In this document: positions 34,001-46,600 of the stretch, in pieces
Position numbering within the stretch: position 1 is the first letter of the stretch
Layout: every line of letters starts with the position of its first letter
From: Hygrophila difformis
Lineage: Eukaryota > Streptophyta > Magnoliopsida > Lamiales > Acanthaceae
DNA length: 64,000 nucleotides
Reading direction: 5' to 3'
NCBI GenBank assembly: GCA_030278955.1
Contig: JAOANR010000011.1
Location: 26,354,403 to 26,418,402 of the forward strand
The notes under the pieces: model-generated
Database searches by the model: none
What the model was told of the DNA's origin: nothing
What the model saw: only the letters and a program-made list of their open reading frames with translations
Translations under genes and position numbers: made by a program

Positions 34001-36033
34001 TAAGATTTGTGGATAAATCAGCAACATAATAGACAGTAGTCAGAAAACCCATATTTGCACCTTTTGCTTTCCCATAACCACAGATCTTGCTACGAGCTCC
34101 ATTTGCATATAGTACTTCCCCACAGTCAGACTCCACATAATCAATGAGAAAATCTTTCTTACCAGTCATATGACGAGAGCAACCACTATCAAAATACCAC
34201 TTACCTTCATTAGGTCCTTTCTGAGCAGAGAGTACAACTAAGCACATCTTAGGTACAATCTTGGACTTGGGAATCCACATCATGGTGAGTTTGACCTGTT
34301 TCTGTAGTTCAAGTGATGGCCAGACAACCGGTCGACCACCAAGAAGATCTTTGGTAAGTTTTTGACAGAGTTGGACAGGATGACCTTGGAATTTACAATA
34401 AGGCCAGTCTTTGCTCTTCTTAGGGGACTCAGTATGATCCACTTTCTCAGGTTCTTTAGATGTACTGGTTTCAAGGGTACCTGCACGCACAAAAGTAGGT
34501 GCAGATTTCTTGTTAGACTGAGTATTGCATCTGTAGCCAATACCTTCTCTATTGGATGGTGATTTCTCTTGAGTGATAATCTCATCCAGCTTGTTTTTGC
34601 CTTTAACCATGTTATCTAGCCTTTGGGTCTTGGCAAGTAGAGCAGCATTTTCCTCCAATAGGGTATCCCTCTCAGTAGATACAGTAGCCAAGGATTGTTT
34701 GAGTCCTAGGATTTCAGCATCCTTCTCATCAATAAAAATTAATGAATCTCCCTTCTGACTGGGCAACTTCTTATTTTCTGCAACAGCACATGCATGATCC
34801 TCTTTCACCATTTCATAAGCAGCAAGAACTTCATCAGGATCATATTGACTAGCTTCACTGTCGGATTCATGAGACTCTGTGTCAGACAGATGTTTGGACA
34901 GAGTGTCATCGGTTGTTAGAACAACGTCTTTCACAGTAAAAGCTATCATCTCTTCATCTTCGCTGTTACCTTCCTCTTCCTTGGAAGCTATACTGATCTC
35001 ATCATCACTTAAGGTAGATTGAAGAGCTTTTCCAACCCTTCTCTTTGCAGTGGGACATTCAGATGCCTTATAGCCAACACCTTCACAATCATAACACTTT
35101 AAGTTCTTGAAAGTATCGGGTAGATCCAGCTTCTTATAACTCTTCCTCTTGTCATAGGAACCATCGGATTTGTTCTTGGAAGGTTGTTCACGGGATGATG
35201 AAACACCGCGCTGATAACGACCTTTATCATCTCTCTTGTAATTTAGCTTCTTGGCTCTCTTATCCTGTAACATCCTTGCCAACTTCTAGGTTAAATAAGC
35301 CTTTTCTTCATTGTCAATACACTGAATCTCGTTCTCAACTTTAAAGGCCAGATTGCGAGTAGGCTCTTCTTCCAAATAGTTCATCTCGAATGTCTGAAGT
35401 GAACCAACCAAAGCTTCAATTGTAAAGGTCTTGGTCTTCTCCAGCTCTTCTTGAGTAGAAACATTCGATCGATACTTCCGAGTGACCGTTCTCAGCATCT
35501 TTCGAACCAGCTTTGCATTATCATACTTCAAACCAAAAGACTGAGCTTCATTGACCAATTTCTTGAACCGAGCATAATAAGCAGCAATATTCTCATCCTC
35601 TTGCATCCGAATGCTATCAAAGGCAGATTCAATTCTTTGAAGTTTCATGGCTTGCACATCAGAAGATCCTTCATAAGCTGCTTCCAAAGCAGTCCAGGCT
35701 CCATGAGCTGTCTCACAATTTGAGATAATGTGATATTGTGACTCATCACAGCATTGAACAAATAATTTAAAGCAATGTTGTTCCCTTGTTCTTTGTTCTT
35801 CTGAGCAGCAGACATTTCTTCTTGAGTAGCAGGAACAAAAGTAGTAATGGCAGCAGAGGTTTCAGTAGAGGCGTGCGGACCTCTTTCATAGGTTGTTCCC
35901 AGGGTGTTAGAACAGCATTCCAGACATCTACACCTGTATGCTTAAGAAATATCCTCATCCGATTCTTCCAGAATGGATAATTCGAACCATCAAACAGAGG
36001 AGGTCGCGAAACAGAGCCACCTTCTCTATTCAT
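31047..36033 (-). pseudogene. Copia 2 gag-pol, nearly complete but broken
   Basis: Starts at MNREGG (36033) with a gag core (LFDGSNYPFWKNRM). One block, 35282-33525, stays open for 585 codons. It holds a zinc knuckle CYDCEGVGYKASEC in which the usual histidine is tyrosine, protease motif WYFDSGCSRHMTG, gag-pre-integrase WHQRCGYMNYKSL and the start of integrase (LHMDLMGPTE). Integrase continues with SDHGKEFEN and TPQQNGVVERKNHTL (33501-33253). Reverse transcriptase has [11 protein letters not shown] and the catalytic IYVDDIVFGS (32090 frame). RNase H has GYIDSDWDG and STAEAEYVAAAHC. Breaks include an in-frame stop near 35286, frameshifts near 35880, 33530, 32490 and 31480, and a 45-bp tandem duplication in RT. 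Confidence 0.93.
32159..32248 (-). repeat. 45-bp in-frame tandem duplication in Copia 2 RT
   Basis: Two adjacent copies of a 45-bp unit code for [15 protein letters not shown] twice in a row, just before the [13 protein letters not shown] motif. The repeats are essentially identical, so the duplication is recent. Confidence 0.9.
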
Positions 36034-36060
36034 ATTGGACCGGACTCAGCTAAACGTTAG

Positions 36061-36078
36061 AGCCCCGCTCTGATACCA
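36061..36078 (-). other. Primer-binding site of Copia 2 (tRNA-Met)
   Basis: On the minus strand TGGTATCAGAGCGGGGCT matches the initiator tRNA-Met 3' end, two bases from the 5' LTR edge at 36081. It fixes the element's orientation. Confidence 0.92.
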
Positions 36079-36080
36079 AT

Positions 36081-36919
36081 TGACAGGCCCAAGTAATAGA
36101 TAAAACCCTGTAAGCGTTGTTTGAGCGATGTCTCAACAACCTGAAACCACAACCAGAGGCAGACACAAACAGAGTGCGGAAATAAACAAGAACACAAAGA
36201 GTTTGGTTACCCAGTTCGATCAACTGATCTACATCTGGGGGCTCCAAGCCAGGTATTCACTAAATCTCCACCAAACAGATTGAACAAGAGTCAATCACAC
36301 CCTACTAACCCTTACATTCCAGTGAACTCTCCTATCTACCCAAATAGACTAGAAGAACACATGGGAGCTTCAACTATCTACCCAAATGCACTCAATTCAC
36401 TAGCAGGTGCTAAGGTGGTGTTTGTGGAATCTAGCTACTTAAAACATAATAAGCTCAATGGTGCTAAAACACCCACAATATACACAGATTGTGTTTACAA
36501 AAGATAAACCCAGAAATGCCTAAACACAATCCCAAAATCCCATAGAAATGAAGAAGACACAACAGCTAAAGCTATACCAGTAGTAGGATGGTTGTTGGTG
36601 TCTTCTGTAAACAACGAATATCAGGGGACTTCTACTTCAGCTCTCAAATCACCATAATCCAGCTTAGAATCTGCAAATGCTCTGTAAATTAAGCTGTGAT
36701 TGCGGCTTCAATACTCTCTTCTTCCCTCAAGGACGAAGACAGGTATTTATATGGGTTTTAAGGCCCATCTAAAACCCTCTAAGGCCTGCTAGGGGAAATG
36801 CCATGTCATTTTACTTTTCTGTGCTTTTTCCAGTGAAGAGAAATGAGCGTTATTGGCATGATGTTGCAACAACAACGAATATAGCGAACATCTTCACAAT
36901 ACTAAAAATATCCCTAACA
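36081..36919 (-). mobile_element. 5' LTR of Copia 2
   Basis: Partner of 27906-28745, 839 bp, with the same TGACAGG...CTAACA ends. Promoter TATAAATA is at 36751-36744 on the minus strand. The target duplication ACAAT follows at 36920-36924, after which the Gypsy leader resumes. Confidence 0.97.
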
Positions 36920-36924
36920 ACAAT

Positions 36925-37213
36925 AAATTGATAATTAATTTAGATTAATCACACTTCACACACAACTCTGTGTCTTCTTCTTGATAGAGTTGAACATTGC
37001 ATTCTGATTCTTGCACTGTGCGTCCATTACTATATTTTCTCACCTTATGTTGTTGGTTGATACGATTGAGCACTATCTGGCTTACTGGAACCAACTGGTG
37101 GAGAATTCAGACTATCAGTGAGAGATATAGTTGTGAGATCACTCTATATATTTCTTTATATTTTCATTAACTCTTTATACATATATCTAGTTTTCTTTTC
37201 TCTTTGATTGAGA
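36925..37213 (+). other. Gypsy leader resumed after the nested Copia
   Basis: AT-rich non-coding leader between the Copia 2 insertion and the Gypsy gag ATG. No primer site was recognised here. Confidence 0.5.
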
Positions 37214-40200
37214 ATGGCAGGTAATACCGAGCAATGATTGGATGAAATCATGGCAATGCTCAGGACTTTGACTGAGACCACTACTAGAATGATTGATATG
37301 GAATTAGTACGCCAAACATTAGATGGAAATGTAGCTAGTGTAGTTGCTGTAAATGAACGTGTAAACACTCTTGTAACTGATATAAATGATGTCTCTAGTC
37401 GAATCGCCATACAAGAGCAGGCTATTAATACACGAGTCATGCAACGGGTTGAGCAAAGGCTTGAAGAAGCTTTCTACTCAATGCCATTGCCCCCGAACAT
37501 CACTCCTTGAAGCACGAGAGGGGTTCACCGATCGGCAATGGATGAAGCAGAAGGAGCCATTGAGGAACATGAGTTATAGTTTAGAACGTTTGACCGAAGA
37601 CGAGGACCATGAGCACGACGGGACACACCTGCCGACTACCGACCTCAAGTTATGCAAGATGTGCGATTCCAAAAACCTCCACCTCCACCTCCAGCACCCG
37701 CAGCAACAGCTAGGCTACCCATTCCACCACCTATCCGTCAAAGGTTAAATCTGAATCCGATTCGGGACGACCCACCCAAGGACGATCTCGAAGATAAAGG
37801 CGCGCGTCAAGTACCTGTCGAGCAGAACAGATTAGAAGCAGATCTGAGAGGGATCAAATTCACAATTCCGGCGTTCAAGGGCATGAACGACCCTGAAGAG
37901 TTCATCGATTGGAGGCAATCTATTGAATTAACCTATGATTGCCAGCAATACAATGAATTCACAAAGATCCAGCTTGCTATTTGTGAATTCAAGGACTATG
38001 CTCGGACATGGTGGTAGAAATTCTACATGATGGACAACGTCTCGGACTTCTTGCTATTTCTACTTGGGGCTGAACTGATGTATGCTATGAAGAGGATGTT
38101 TGTTCCTAGTATTATTTTGATGACTTGTACATGAAGGTTAATTTTTGTGTACAGGGCAACAAAACCGTGGATGATTACTAAAAGGAATTGGAACGCCTCA
38201 TGATGAGAGCCCGGATAAATGAAGATGAACCGTTTATGATATCAAGGTTCAAGAGGGCTTTAAGAAGAGAGGTCCTAGCAGAAATCATATTGAGGACATA
38301 CACTAGTTTGAGCACTTGATCCATATGTCCGCTGAAATTGAGAGGCAACTGAAAGACAGACCGATCAAGTCCACAATCAGTTCAAATACTAACAAATATT
38401 GGACGACTAGGTCAAATGAGCAGCCTTCGAAGCCTAATGATTGATATGGAAAGCCTAATGCAACAAAGGAGGAGAGGCCCAACAGGCCCAAAGCATTTGA
38501 AATGGGCAAGGAATTCAAGGATCCGTATTGGCCCAACCAGGAGATCAAGTTCGTCATATGTTTCTAGTGTGAACAGAAAGGCCATTATTCCCGAGATTGT
38601 CCGAGGAGAGAGACGAATGGTAATAATTGAACCGGGAATATGGAAAGAAATTGATTTAGATAAAAAACGTGAGGAAGCTGAGCACAAAGAAGATGATGAT
38701 GGTTGTGAACAGTATCAAGACGAAGGCGATCTGAGCCGAGTATCTTAGAAGAAAATAAGGAAGAGTATTTGACCAATTTCATCGCGATGAGAGCACTGAC
38801 TGCAGAGAAATCTGACGAGCCAATCAACAATGCACCGGAACATAGAGATAATCTATTTCACTATCACGGTAAACTAAAGGGCAATGTAGCCTCTCTGATT
38901 GTAGACAATGGTAGCTGTCTGAATGCTGTAAGTCTGTACACTGTGCGTACATTAGGTATACCAACGCAGGATCATGTAAAGCTATATCATCTACATTGGA
39001 TGAATGAGCACGAGACTACAAAGGTCACGAAGCAAACTAGGGTGCCAATCACGACCGGCCCTTACTCCGAAGAGATTTTATGCGATGTGGTACCCATGAC
39101 CGCATACCATGTGTTGTTGGGACGACCTTGGATGTACGAAAAACGAGTAATCTATAGAGACAGAAAATGATCTCTCCTTTCGTGATGGTCAAAGCAGAAT
39201 TATAATGAAGTCACTACCACCGAAAACCGTCAAGATCGACCATCACAACTTAGTGGAAAACATCCGCAAAGAAGAAGAAAAGTTCAAGAGAAAACAAAGG
39301 GGTAAGGCGAAAATAGATTCTGATAGTCCTAATCCATCTCTTTTACTTTTAACAGGTCATTATCGATGCTTGTTGTTCACCAAGCATGAGCTAGAAGCGG
39401 CCATTGAAGATGCCCCTACACTAGGTCACTGTTTCTTAGCTTTTGTTAAACCCGTTGAGGAAACTTCTAAGAACTCTCCTGTTACACTTAATGTGCCTGA
39501 TAATTTTGGCGGGATGTTAGATGGCAATATCGATGTTTTTCCGGAAGAATTGCCAGCTGCACTACCACCTTTGAGAGGTGTAGAGCATAGGATTGACTAC
39601 GTACCAGGAGCATCAATTCCAAACCCGCTGCAAATCGCATGAACCCCGAAGAGACTAAGGAAGTCCAGAAGCAAGTCCAGGAACTGTTGGACAAAGGCTG
39701 GGTTCCGAAGAGTCTGTCTCTGTGTGCAGTTCCAATCTTGTTAGTACCAAAGAAAAATAGAACGTGGAGGATGTGTGTCGACTGTAAAGCTGTCAACGCG
39801 ATAACGATCAAGTATCGCCATCTGATTCCACTACTTGACGATATGCTCGGTGCACTGGGTAGAGCGAGCATTTTTACCAAAATAGATCTGAGAAGTGGTT
39901 ATCACCAAATTCGCATGCAGCCAAGAGATGAGTGGAAAACAACATTCAAGACAAAGCTTAGGCTGTATGAGTGGCTTGTGATGCCCTTCGGTCTTACCAA
40001 TGCTCCATCCACCTTCATGCGATTGATGAACGAAACTCTTAGGGAGTTAATTGGGAAATATGTTGTTTTGTACTTTGATGACATATTAATTTATAGCTAC
40101 AACGAATCTGATCATGTGAAACATGTTGTGCAGGTGATCATCAAACTAAGGAAGCCTGAACTTTACACGAATTCCAAAAAGTGCAACTTCCACGTGCCCA

Positions 40201-42205
40201 AAGTTACATTTTTGGAATTTTTCGTTGGAGGAAACGGACTGAAGGTGGTTGAGTCCAAAATAAAGGCGATTTCTGAATCTACCAACGTCAACGAAGTTAG
40301 AAGGTTTTTGGGCATGTGTGGCTTTTTTCGAAGATTTTTGCCACAGTTTAGCGTGATCGCCGCATCCATGATCTCTCTGCTAAGGAAGGGTTTACAGTTC
40401 AAATGGGTTCCAAAAGAGCAGAAGTCATTCGAAGAATGGAAGGATAAACTCACCCATGCGCCAGTTTCAGTGCTATCGAATTTCGATCCCCCATTCGAAA
40501 TCGAATGTGATGCATCAGGAACTTGCATGGGCGCAGTGTTGCTACAAGACGGACGACCAATTGCCTATCACAGTGAGAAATTTGAAGGAGCTCAGCTGAA
40601 CTACTCCACATAGGACAAGGAATTGTACGCTGTGGTACAAGCAATGAGGGATTGGCAGCACTATCTGCGAGGGTGAGAGTTTATCATTCACACAGATCAC
40701 GAGATGCTGAAGCATATACGAGGACAGGGACAACTGAAAAATGCAAGGCATGCTCGTTGGAGCTCATTTATTGAATCATTCTCATATGCGATCTGTTAAA
40801 AGAAAGGAAAAGATAATGTGGTAGCAGATGCCCTATCAAGGAGACTAAATCTAGATGCCCTATCAAGGAGACTAAATCCAGCTACATCGCTACCACCCAT
40901 CTGATCGGATTTGAGTACATAAAGGACTTGTATGCTCAAGATGCTGATTTTGAAGAAATTTACAATAAAATAGAGAAAGTGGCCTTTAAAGAATTTTCTC
41001 AACTGAATGGTTTCCAGTATTTACAATATAAACTATGTATGCTAAAAGGATCCATCCGTGAACTGCTAATTTCTGAAGCTCATTCTGGAGACATGATGGG
41101 CCATTTTGGTAGGACTGCTACTATGAATGTGCTGATTGAACGCTTTCATTGGCCAGTGATAGAGAAACAAGTTGCTGAATTCATCAACAAGTGCGTCACC
41201 TGTCTAAGAGCCAAGTTAACCGCCAAACCACATGGGCTTTATCAAGCACTACCCGTACCTGAGGCCCATGGATCGATCTATCTATGGATTTTTTTTCTAG
41301 GATTACGTCGCACTGCTCGAGCTAATGATTCGATTTTTGTGGTTGTTGATAGGTTTTTAAAAATGGCACATTTCATACCCTGCGCCAAGACCAATGATGC
41401 AAGCCATGTCGCCAAGATATTTTTCAGAGAGGTTGTGAGACTACATGGTGTTCCGAGGACAATTGTGTCTGATAGAGATGCAAAATTTGTAAGCTATTTT
41501 TGGAAATCTCTGTGGGCCGAAATTGGAACAAGATTGCTATTCTCCACTGCACATCAATGAGTTTATTTAGAATGATTTGGAACAAGATTGCTATTTTTGG
41601 AAATCTCTGTAGGCAAACTGAAGCGGTAAACAGAGTTCTCGGTAATTTACCTAGAATTATTACTGCTTCAAGTAGCAAAAGTTGGGATGAATGTCTGCCC
41701 TATATGGAGTTTGCGTATAATAGACACATACACAGTGCCACGCAGATGTCACCTTTTAAGGTAGTGTACGGATTTAATCCACTAACGCCACTTGATTTAC
41801 TTCCATTGCACGCAATGAGCATCTTAACGTCAATGACAGAGACAGGGCGAAGGCAATCAAGGACATGCATTCGGACGTCAAGAATAGTCTAGTGAAAGCA
41901 GCTGAAGGCTACACCAAGTACAACAACCGCGGGAGAAAGGAGCTGAAATTGAACCCTGGCGACTGGGTGTGGCTCAATTGGAAGAAAGAACGGTTTCCCG
42001 CAAGCCGACGCAACAAGCTATCTCCACGAAGAGACAGACCGTTTAAAATTTTAGAACGGATTAGTAATAATGCCTACAAGTTGCACTTATCTGAAAAATA
42101 TGGCCATGTTAATCCCGTTTTTAATGTTGCAGATCTCACCTTATTCGAGAGGGATGAGCAAGATCATGCTCGGTTGATGGATCAACCTGCCCAAGGGGGT
42201 GGGGA
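37214..42205 (+). pseudogene. Ty3/Gypsy gag-pol, decayed
   Basis: Plus-strand polyprotein starting near ATGGCAGGTAATACC (37214), already stopped after seven codons. Gag core FTIPAFKGMNDPEEFIDWRQ ends in a stop at 38017. The zinc knuckle at about 38557-38600 keeps its C, C, H and C but has a stop inside. Protease region has LIVDNGSCLNAVS and VLLGRPWMYEKRV (38769-39170). Reverse transcriptase (39639-40613) has VPKKNRTWRMCVDCKAVN, KIDLRSGYHQIRM and the intact catalytic VLYFDDILIYS. RNase H has FEIECDASGTCMGAVLLQDG. Integrase (40928-41892) has an H-H-C-C finger (CVTCLRAK) and VSDRDAKFVSYFW, then a garbled duplicated stretch at 41492-41612 and SPFKVVYGFNPLTPLDLLPL. No chromodomain could be read, so the clade is unresolved. 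Confidence 0.92.
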
Positions 42206-43297
42206 TGGCATGGAAACCGGATCGAGAGCACTGATAATCTCCGCATTCCCAGAGGGACCAGTATCCTAACAACGTACAAGATAGTTTATATCCAGAGTTG
42301 CTGAGTTGTTTCACCGGGATTTTGAAGATGAGCTGCTGAGAGCCAAAGCCGGGAAAATGGGACAGAAGCTGCTGATTCAAATAGAGGAATACCCCGAACC
42401 CACTCAACTGGATCCAGAGACCCACAAGAGATTGGAAGCAGCCGAATGTCGGTCGTCGGAAGTTGGCCAGAACCCGCACCGGAACTGCCGCCGGAAATCG
42501 AACGTTTTATTTAGTAATATTTTGTGATTCAACAATGCATGTAATAAATTAAACAAGAATGAGAGAGAAGACCACATGGTGGGACCTGCGAGCATGAAGG
42601 AGAAATCAGATTTCGTCGCAATCCTCAAGATGATGTCGCAATCCGCAGTGACACGACGTAAGCGTCACAAGCCTCAATCACGACGCAGGATCTAATTCCG
42701 GAATTGCTATGTCGCGGTCTTTTTTACGTTGTAACCCGAGGATCATGACGTAGCCCCAGACGAGGACCACAATGTGAGCCACATCTGAGAAGTCGACGTC
42801 ACAATCCACCAACACTTACGTCGTAACCCATGCATTACGACGTAAAGGTACGACAACGCCCCAGAGCCACCTGTGCCGAGTCTCACCTTACTTCGTAGTA
42901 CCTCCTCGCACGTCGCAACCCGAGGACTGCGACGCTCGGCCTTTTGCGACCATGCTAGAGTTTTCTGGTTTGTGTAGTTCTCGATTAGGATTGTTGAATC
43001 TCTTGTATTTGGGATGTCTATAAATAGGTCCTCCCTAACACTTTGTCATGAACTTTGAATGAATATATGAAATCAAACACTTTGGAGAAGTGCAAGTATA
43101 CTTGTTTGAATGTCATCATTGAGTTCATTCTTTTTGATTGGATTCCTTTCAAGCATTGAGGAGTGCTTGGTCGTATCAACACCATTCGGATCATTGATCG
43201 AGGGAATAGACGACATTGTAGAGTGCAATTGATTCCAAGATTTGAGTTTTCCAACCTGGTATTCTCAAACCTATCCTATTATTTTGCTTAAGTGTCC
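42206..43297 (+). mobile_element. 3' LTR (probably truncated) of the Gypsy element
   Basis: Begins TGGCATGG directly after the purine tract AAGGGGGTGGGGA and aligns with 25404-26485. At about 43297 Copia 1 gag sequence resumes with no CA end or matching target duplication. The right end therefore seems lost, or the site was altered. A good TATA box, TATAAATA, lies at 43019-43026. Confidence 0.75.
42601..42960. repeat. ACGTCG motif array in Gypsy LTR (right copy)
   Basis: The same array as at 25797-26120, about 60 bases upstream of the TATA box at 43019. A perfect inverted pair TTACGTCGTAA (42816-42826) and TTACGACGTAA (42835-42845) is separated by eight bases. The motifs contain the ACGT/TGACG cores recognised by plant bZIP factors, though binding is only inferred. 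Confidence 0.85.
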
Positions 43298-43625
43298 TTT
43301 TTTGTTCATCCATGAATATGTGTCTTAATCCGATCAATGGCAGTTCCAGACTACCCAATTCATTTTGATGTCTTTAACAACCAAATTAGTTTGAGACATA
43401 AACGTGGAAATCACATCATCCTTATTACTCTCATTAATAAGGTTTGCTCGTGCTTTATTTTTATCATCCTTATCATTGGTGTCTTTTTAACACGAAAGTT
43501 GCATTGAGCAGCATAGTGTCCATTTTTCCAACAAAGTAATGACCAGGTTTCCTTTTCTTATTTAATTGTGGCTACAACGCATTCTTTTGAAGTCACATGT
43601 TTAGGCTTCCCATTTTCTTGCACCA
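43298..43625 (-). pseudogene. Copia 1 gag, zinc-knuckle segment
   Basis: Minus-strand translation gives NGKPKHVTSKECVVATIK and then NGHYAAQCN, the second half of a Copia zinc knuckle. It continues toward the protease-proximal region before the Gypsy boundary. It joins in frame with gag at 60195 when the 16.6-kb insertion and one copy of its CACCA duplication are removed. Confidence 0.8.
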
Positions 43626-46600
43626 TGAAACTTTTGACAGGTTTCCCACACGAGTATTTTTGGAAAAGAATAGTAATCCCGGTTTTCAATTTTATTTAAT
43701 GAAAAACGATTTATGAAGGTGGATTTGGGATTAGGGATATATGTATAGGTTGTCACGTGTTTATTACTCGTGTTAAGAAACCGTGCCCTCGAAAGCGCAC
43801 GGAGTCAAAAATTGCAGTATTTATAGTAAGACCGGATCGTTCACTGGAGGATGTGCGATAGAAGCAGGGCCCACGTCGTTTACTAAGATTTTCCACTCGT
43901 ATTACTCGATTCACGTTTGTGTTGGTTTCTAACAACTACTTGACATAATTTAAACCAGATTATGAAAGCAATTAAATTTACACTACAAAGTGGATTAAAT
44001 TATATCTAAGAAAGCAATTAAAATTATTCTAAGAAAGCAATTAAAATTATGCTACGAAAGCAGATGTAAAAAGTGACAGAAGGGACAGGAAGAAAATAAT
44101 AAAGACTGGACAAGATTCAGATGAAACACAATTAAACTTCCATTTTAATACACAGATCTTTGTTTGGGATAATCCATCAGTTAGCTAACTCTCATGCTCT
44201 CTATAGCATGTTCCCTTTAACAGACAGGTACTTTTAGTAAGAGTTTACATGCTCTTAAGACAACAATTTCTAAGATACCATAGACACATAACTACCCTGG
44301 CAATGCATTGCAAGAATATGTTAATCATCTGTGGTGGACAAGCAGCACCTAACATATCATTAGTTGATATGCCAAGTACTCCTATCATTCCCCCGGTCAC
44401 GCCCAAAGTTTCGAATCAAGGCCCAAACCATTCCATAACTCTTAAACCTTTTAACAGATGGCCAACCTCTAATTCTTCCGAGTGACCTCTATGAAAGCGT
44501 TTAAAAGAAAGCAGTAAAGAAAGCAGTAAAGAAAGCATTTAAAATCCTATCACTCGGAAGTTTTAAAAGCAGCTCTTTCCGTTAGTATAAAAGAGCCCCT
44601 GGTCTTGGTGACCAGATGCAGATCAAGAACCCCCAAGATATCAATAAGCCACAGGGCTCACAACATCTGGGCAGTTGTGAGATACAAACTAAATGAAACA
44701 GATCCACAAATGAACCTGTTCCGGATGCACTCACTGGAAACTCAATTCTAGACTTTGGCAGAAGAAGATAGTAGTCGAAGGAATACTCAACCCTACCTTA
44801 GAAATTAACCAAGGCCTACATGTTGTTCCTCTAGTATTATTTATCACATCTCATCTACACCCAAGTGGACATTGATTTAATGCGATATCTAATATAAGAT
44901 TTCCAACACATAGCAATTTTGAGAAAACAATGGATATCTGAGAATCATTCCCTACACAGGTACTAGACTCTCAATTAAAACACAGATCCTTTCAATCTAG
45001 ATGAGACCTAATCGCTGACTCTGCTTCTAATTTCTCAAAATCAACCCCCAGTAGAAGATGAACTAGTCATAACTGTGAAATTATCCCTTACTCAGATCCG
45101 GATTTTATAAATAAATTTTTGTTGGAAATTTATTATACAACATATGATTTGAATCACGACTTCTATGTCCAAGGGAAGGATCCCAAAATAATAATACGAC
45201 CGCAACATCTACATAATAATATCATGCATACATGTATAGGAGAAGGGAAAATAAAATACCCCAAAATATATGGTGGGTTAGACAGAATTTGGTACACAAA
45301 GATGGATTAGCCTGAGATAAGAAGAATTTGGCTAAAAAGAGTGCCAGAAATTACTGGGGTGATCTGGACTGCAAACATCTGCCATCCAGTTCCCAATTAT
45401 TTCAGATGGAGTGATTTTCAGATAGTGGAATGCCTTAAATGACAGTTGCCGCCGTCATCTTAGACTTCACTATCTGTGAATTTGGATGAAAACCCACATG
45501 TTCTATTACTGCAATAATTATTAGATAACATTGGCATATATCATCTAACATTACTACAGCTCTAGATTCAGGTTTGAAATTAAGATAAAGAAAAGAAACT
45601 GTATCCGGGTTGGAGTCAGCTGAGCAACTATTATAATCCCGGATGGACGAACCGCCAAGGCTTCCACCGACCACTGCTCGGACCATGCAAAATAACAACT
45701 AGTAAATAAAATTCAGACTACGAGCTAGTTTATCCGTGTGGGAATACCCGCCAACATTAGTCTGATATATTCCTTACTACCCATTCATACACACAATCAG
45801 GATAAGAGATGAAATCAAAAAAATATTTTTGATATTGTGTGAGTGTTAATCACACAATAATTAAGACACTAATGGGTTGAGAGGTGTAATGGATAAGATC
45901 AGATGTAGTGGGCCTAGGGCCCAATACACCCATGCAACTTACACAACTCAAGAAATAAAATATTTTTGGAGTTTTGAAATAAAAGGAAGAGATCAATTCG
46001 GTCTAAGGTGTATTATAGACCGAACTGAAAATGCATGAGGAATGAAGCATCACCTTACCCAATTAATCCTTGTAGAGACATGATACATCATCTAATTCGA
46101 ACTGTCAAGCAATTCGGTCTAGACCGAATTGGGTAATTCAAATTGATGAAGTCCTTTCCTTACTCAAATTTGACTAAGGCATTCGCTTCAAAAATGAGGG
46201 TGATTCAAATTGCCATGTCAATTCGGTTTAAACCGAATTGGATAATTCGAATTGGTAAGACAAAGAAAATGAGCTAAGGCATGAGGAGATGGAATGCATA
46301 CATTGTGGATTCCAAAGCAAATGCAGTCTATATGTGCAAGTCGGTCTAGACCGAATTGCAAGAAAACCACATGAAAACAATTTTTGTGATGCAATTCGAC
46401 CTTATGGGCAATTCGTTTTAGACCGAATTGCCTAAATCGAATTGCATACAATCCTTGCATGAGTTAAATTTTTGTTCATAAATGTTCATGTGGTTTCTAA
46501 GCTAACACGGTTTATGACAGATGGGATTGACCACATCAATCATTTCACATCAGTGTCATCTCACAATCACACTTATGAATATTTTGTGGTTACCAAGGAA

